Below are positions 61,879 to 64,000 of a DNA stretch of 64,000 nt, one piece after another. Origin of the DNA: Marinobacter nauticus (GTDB lineage Bacteria > Pseudomonadota > Gammaproteobacteria > Enterobacterales > Shewanellaceae); assembly GCF_019801015.1 (NCBI RefSeq), contig NZ_JAHVJZ010000003.1:434001-498000 (forward strand), given 5' to 3'. A program made the position numbers and the translations under genes. Numbering within the stretch: the stretch's first letter is position 1; every line of letters starts with the position of its first letter. The notes beneath the pieces were generated by a model. It searched no databases. It was given only the letters and a program-made list of their open reading frames with translations, and was not told the origin of the DNA.

Positions 61879-63064
61879 CCGGCAGCATCGCGGCCAGCAC
61901 CTGCTGATGGCCCGCACGGTTCAGCCGGGCCAGCCCCAGCCAGCACAGCGGCAGCATCATCAGAATCGCCAGCGAAGAAACGGAAGAGAGCGGCAACAGG
62001 TTAACCAGCCCCACCAGCAATGACGCACCGGTCATCTGGAACAGGCCCATCAGCGCCGAGGCGGTACCGGCCCGCTCGCCGAATGGTGCCAGTGCCGACC
62101 CACCGGACACCGCAAAGATAAAGCAGAAACCGATACTGGCGATAAACACCGGTCCCATAAAGGCCAGCGGGTGTGCCACATTGCTCAGACCAAGCAGGCT
62201 CAGTGCCGCAATCAGACACAGCACCACTGCCAGCAACAGACCATTACGCTTGCCAATGCGTGCCACCACGCTGGGGGCGGCAAAGGCCGCCGCAATATTG
62301 ATGGCCGCGTTGGTGCCAAACCAGAGACTGAAGGCCAGCGGCGTCTGCGTCATCTCCACCATCAACTGCACCGGGGCAATGCTGACGTAACCGATGATCA
62401 CCGCCATCGCCAGCATGATAAAGCCGGTGTGATAACGGAATACCGGATGGCTCAGCACCGGCTGATAGCGCGCCCAGCTCACCAGGGCACCATCACTCTT
62501 GGTGCTTGCCGGCCGGGTCTCCGGCAGGCGCCAGGCCACCAGAACGCCGGCAAACAACGCGTATGCCGCCATAAAGTAGAAGGTGGCCCGCCAGTCCCAG
62601 ACCGCCGCCAACACGCCGCCCAGCATGGGGGCCAGGGCAGGCACCACGCAGATCACCCCGTTCAGATAGCTGTAGATGGGGCCAGCGCGTTCCGGGCCAT
62701 AGCTGTCACGCACTCCGGACATGGCAGAGACCACAACGGCGCAGGCACCAAAGCCCTGCAGCAGACGGGCAATCCAGAGCACTTCAATCAGGTTGGCCCA
62801 GGCCGCCAGCAACGAGCCCGCCAGATAGAGGGCAATACCAGCCAGCGCCAGCGGACGGCGACCAAAGCGATCCGCCAGCGGCCCCGCCAGGATTTGCCCC
62901 AGGCCCATCGCCAGCAGAAAAACGGCCACCGTGGCCTGAACCTGTGGCAGCGGCGCACTCAGGGCCGACGCCATCTCAGGCACCGCAGGCAAAAAGATGT
63001 CAATGGCCAGGGGACTGAAAGCCACCAGCAACATCAGCAAAATAAAGGGAACGGGACGAGTCAT
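61853..63064 (-). CDS. MFS multidrug transporter (Bcr/CflA family)
   Basis: 403 residues, twelve membrane segments. FSPLAIDIFLPAVPEMASAL start, motif A GPLADRFGRRPLALAGI, and APMLGGVLAAVWDWRATF. Exports drugs in exchange for protons. ATG at 63064 is used; an open frame reaches 63145. Divergent from a LysR gene which may regulate it. Distinct from, and only distantly like, the MFS gene at 56801. Confidence 0.9.
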   Translation of the reverse strand: MTRPVPFILLMLLVAFSPLAIDIFLPAVPEMASALSAPLPQVQATVAVFLLAMGLGQILAGPLADRFGRRPLALAGIALYLAGSLLAAWANLIEVLWIARLLQGFGACAVVVSAMSGVRDSYGPERAGPIYSYLNGVICVVPALAPMLGGVLAAVWDWRATFYFMAAYALFAGVLVAWRLPETRPASTKSDGALVSWARYQPVLSHPVFRYHTGFIMLAMAVIIGYVSIAPVQLMVEMTQTPLAFSLWFGTNAAINIAAAFAAPSVVARIGKRNGLLLAVVLCLIAALSLLGLSNVAHPLAFMGPVFIASIGFCFIFAVSGGSALAPFGERAGTASALMGLFQMTGASLLVGLVNLLPLSSVSSLAILMMLPLCWLGLARLNRAGHQQVLAAMLPVTDNAPAN

Positions 63065-63178
63065 GGCACCACTTCGAAGATCAGAGAGGGCGCCATTGTA
63101 GGCAACCCAAGTTATGATAAATAATGATTTGTTGTCAGCAGACACTTTCCATTTAGGAATACATCAAAGGAGCGCGCT

Positions 63179-64000
63179 GTGGCCCTGGAAGCCCTGGATC
63201 TGAACCTGTTACGCCTGATGCTAGTCCTGCTCGAAGAGGGCAGCGTCAGTGGGGCCGCTCAACGATTGCACCTGAGTCAGTCTGCGGTGAGCAAACAGCT
63301 GGCCAAGCTTCGGGAGCAGCTGGGCAAACAACTGGACGACCCGCTGTTTGTCCGGGCCGGGCAGGGACTGGCGCCCACCCCCAAAGCCCTGACGCTGGAG
63401 CCCAAGCTGCGCCAGTGGCTGCGGCTCTCCTGCGAACTGCTGCTGCCGGTAGGGTTTGACCCCAATACCGACCAGCGCCAGTTCCGCGCCAGTGTGGTGG
63501 AAACCGCGTTTCCCAGCCTGATGCACCGGGTGCTGACCGACCTACAGGTACAAGCGCCCGGCATGCGCCTGGATATGGTGCCGGGCTCCAACGACAAGCT
63601 GGAACTGCTGGCCCGGGGGCAGCTGGACCTGATTCTGCTGGCCCGGGACACCGACGAGCGAGCCCGTGCGCCGTGGCACATCCGCGATCTCCCCACCCTG
63701 CCCCAGCAGGAGCTGTACCAGGACATCAATGTCTGCCTGGTGCGGGAAGACCACCCGGCGCTGGACGGCGGCTGGGATCTGGAGGCCTTTCTTGGCCTGC
63801 CCCACGTTCAGATCTGGGTTGAGGGTACCGAACTTTGGCTGATGGACCACGTGCTGGCCTCTTCCGGCCTGAAGCGGCCTGTCGCCGTGCAGGTGCCGGA
63901 CTTTCACAGCGCCGCACTGATGGCGCAGCACACCGACATGGTGTTCACCAGCGCCAGTGTGTTTGCCCACCAGCTGGCGGCACGCTACGCGCTGGCCGTA
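63179..64000 (+). CDS. LysR-family regulator (truncated by window edge)
   Basis: 274 codons to the window end without a stop. GTG start with AAAGGAG 6 nt ahead. HTH GSVSGAAQRLHLSQSAVSKQ; effector domain from about residue 90 (FRASVVETAFPSLMHRVL). NodD/LeuO-like subgroup by the motif DPLFVRAGQGLAPTPKA. The divergent gap to the MFS gene (63065-63178) contains the near-palindrome CAAGTTATGATA / AATGATTTG region typical of LysR sites. Confidence 0.85.
   Translation, partial: MALEALDLNLLRLMLVLLEEGSVSGAAQRLHLSQSAVSKQLAKLREQLGKQLDDPLFVRAGQGLAPTPKALTLEPKLRQWLRLSCELLLPVGFDPNTDQRQFRASVVETAFPSLMHRVLTDLQVQAPGMRLDMVPGSNDKLELLARGQLDLILLARDTDERARAPWHIRDLPTLPQQELYQDINVCLVREDHPALDGGWDLEAFLGLPHVQIWVEGTELWLMDHVLASSGLKRPVAVQVPDFHSAALMAQHTDMVFTSASVFAHQLAARYALAV

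Overview
The window is one contiguous stretch of a GC-rich chromosome from a marine-type gammaproteobacterium. Several gene orders point to the Alteromonadales, close to Ferrimonas or Shewanella: SUI1/yciH-like, yqgE, ruvX; pilT-pilU opposite yggS-proC-yggT-yggU; rdgB-hemW; yggN-glsB-yggL-trmB opposite mutY-yggX; and a MipA/DUF3019/two-component operon. The genus is an inference from gene order and protein character, not from a search. I see no prophage, insertion sequence, integrase, CRISPR array or rRNA.

Layout. 1-9.1 kb: NADH dehydrogenase II (ndh), then ruvX/yqgE/SUI1, a Spo0M-like protein, a DUF4136 lipoprotein, yciA-ltaE, an mscS channel with an OmpA-like partner, an SRAP/YedK protein and a DUF924 protein. 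9.1-16 kb: twitching-motility ATPases pilU and pilT, then the divergent housekeeping run yggS-proC-yggT-yggU-DUF4426-rdgB-hemW. 16-24.7 kb: a DUF885 lipoprotein, a probable orphan small RNA, a LysR regulator, yggN-glsB-yggL-trmB, mutY-yggX and a GDSL esterase lipoprotein. 24.8-29.6 kb: tRNA-Phe/Asn/Phe, then a 4-kb segment (MipA/OmpV protein, DUF3019 protein, response regulator, histidine kinase) closed by another tRNA-Phe. The last Phe gene of the first cluster and the one at 29 kb lie in 204-bp near-identical direct repeats and are followed by decayed tRNA-Phe pieces. 29.6-36 kb: ProX-type deacylase, GST, the complete AmmeMemoRadiSam triad, a DEAD-box helicase and a PAP2 phosphatase. 36-42.4 kb: a 1754-residue hybrid kinase and an overlapping HD-GYP response regulator.

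42.5-51.8 kb: a HIT protein, YaeQ, an FkpA-like PPIase, then six genes read leftward (SDR, FAD oxidoreductase, DUF1365, cyclopropane-fatty-acid-synthase-like methyltransferase, chalcone-isomerase-like protein, DUF3833) next to a LON-domain protein and an ECF sigma/ChrR pair. Both the sigma operon and the six-gene operon carry the same promoter architecture (TGATCC or TGATCT, 16 nt, CGT). This reads as a compact, autoregulated singlet-oxygen / membrane-lipid regulon. 52-56.8 kb: a BMP-type nucleoside ABC importer. 56.8-64 kb: two Bcr/CflA-like MFS pumps with AraC and LysR neighbours, a TetR-controlled oxidoreductase with paired operators, a DsbA-like lipoprotein and an unknown lipoprotein; the last LysR gene runs off the right edge.

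The least explained items are: the orphan sRNA at 18135-18295 (minus), with a strong sigma70 promoter and terminator; the tRNA-Phe repeat and ghost-tRNA landscape enclosing the MipA/DUF3019 signalling operon; two tiny ORFs (25516-25599 minus, 6383-6478 plus); and the AmmeMemoRadiSam triad, whose function I do not know to be established.
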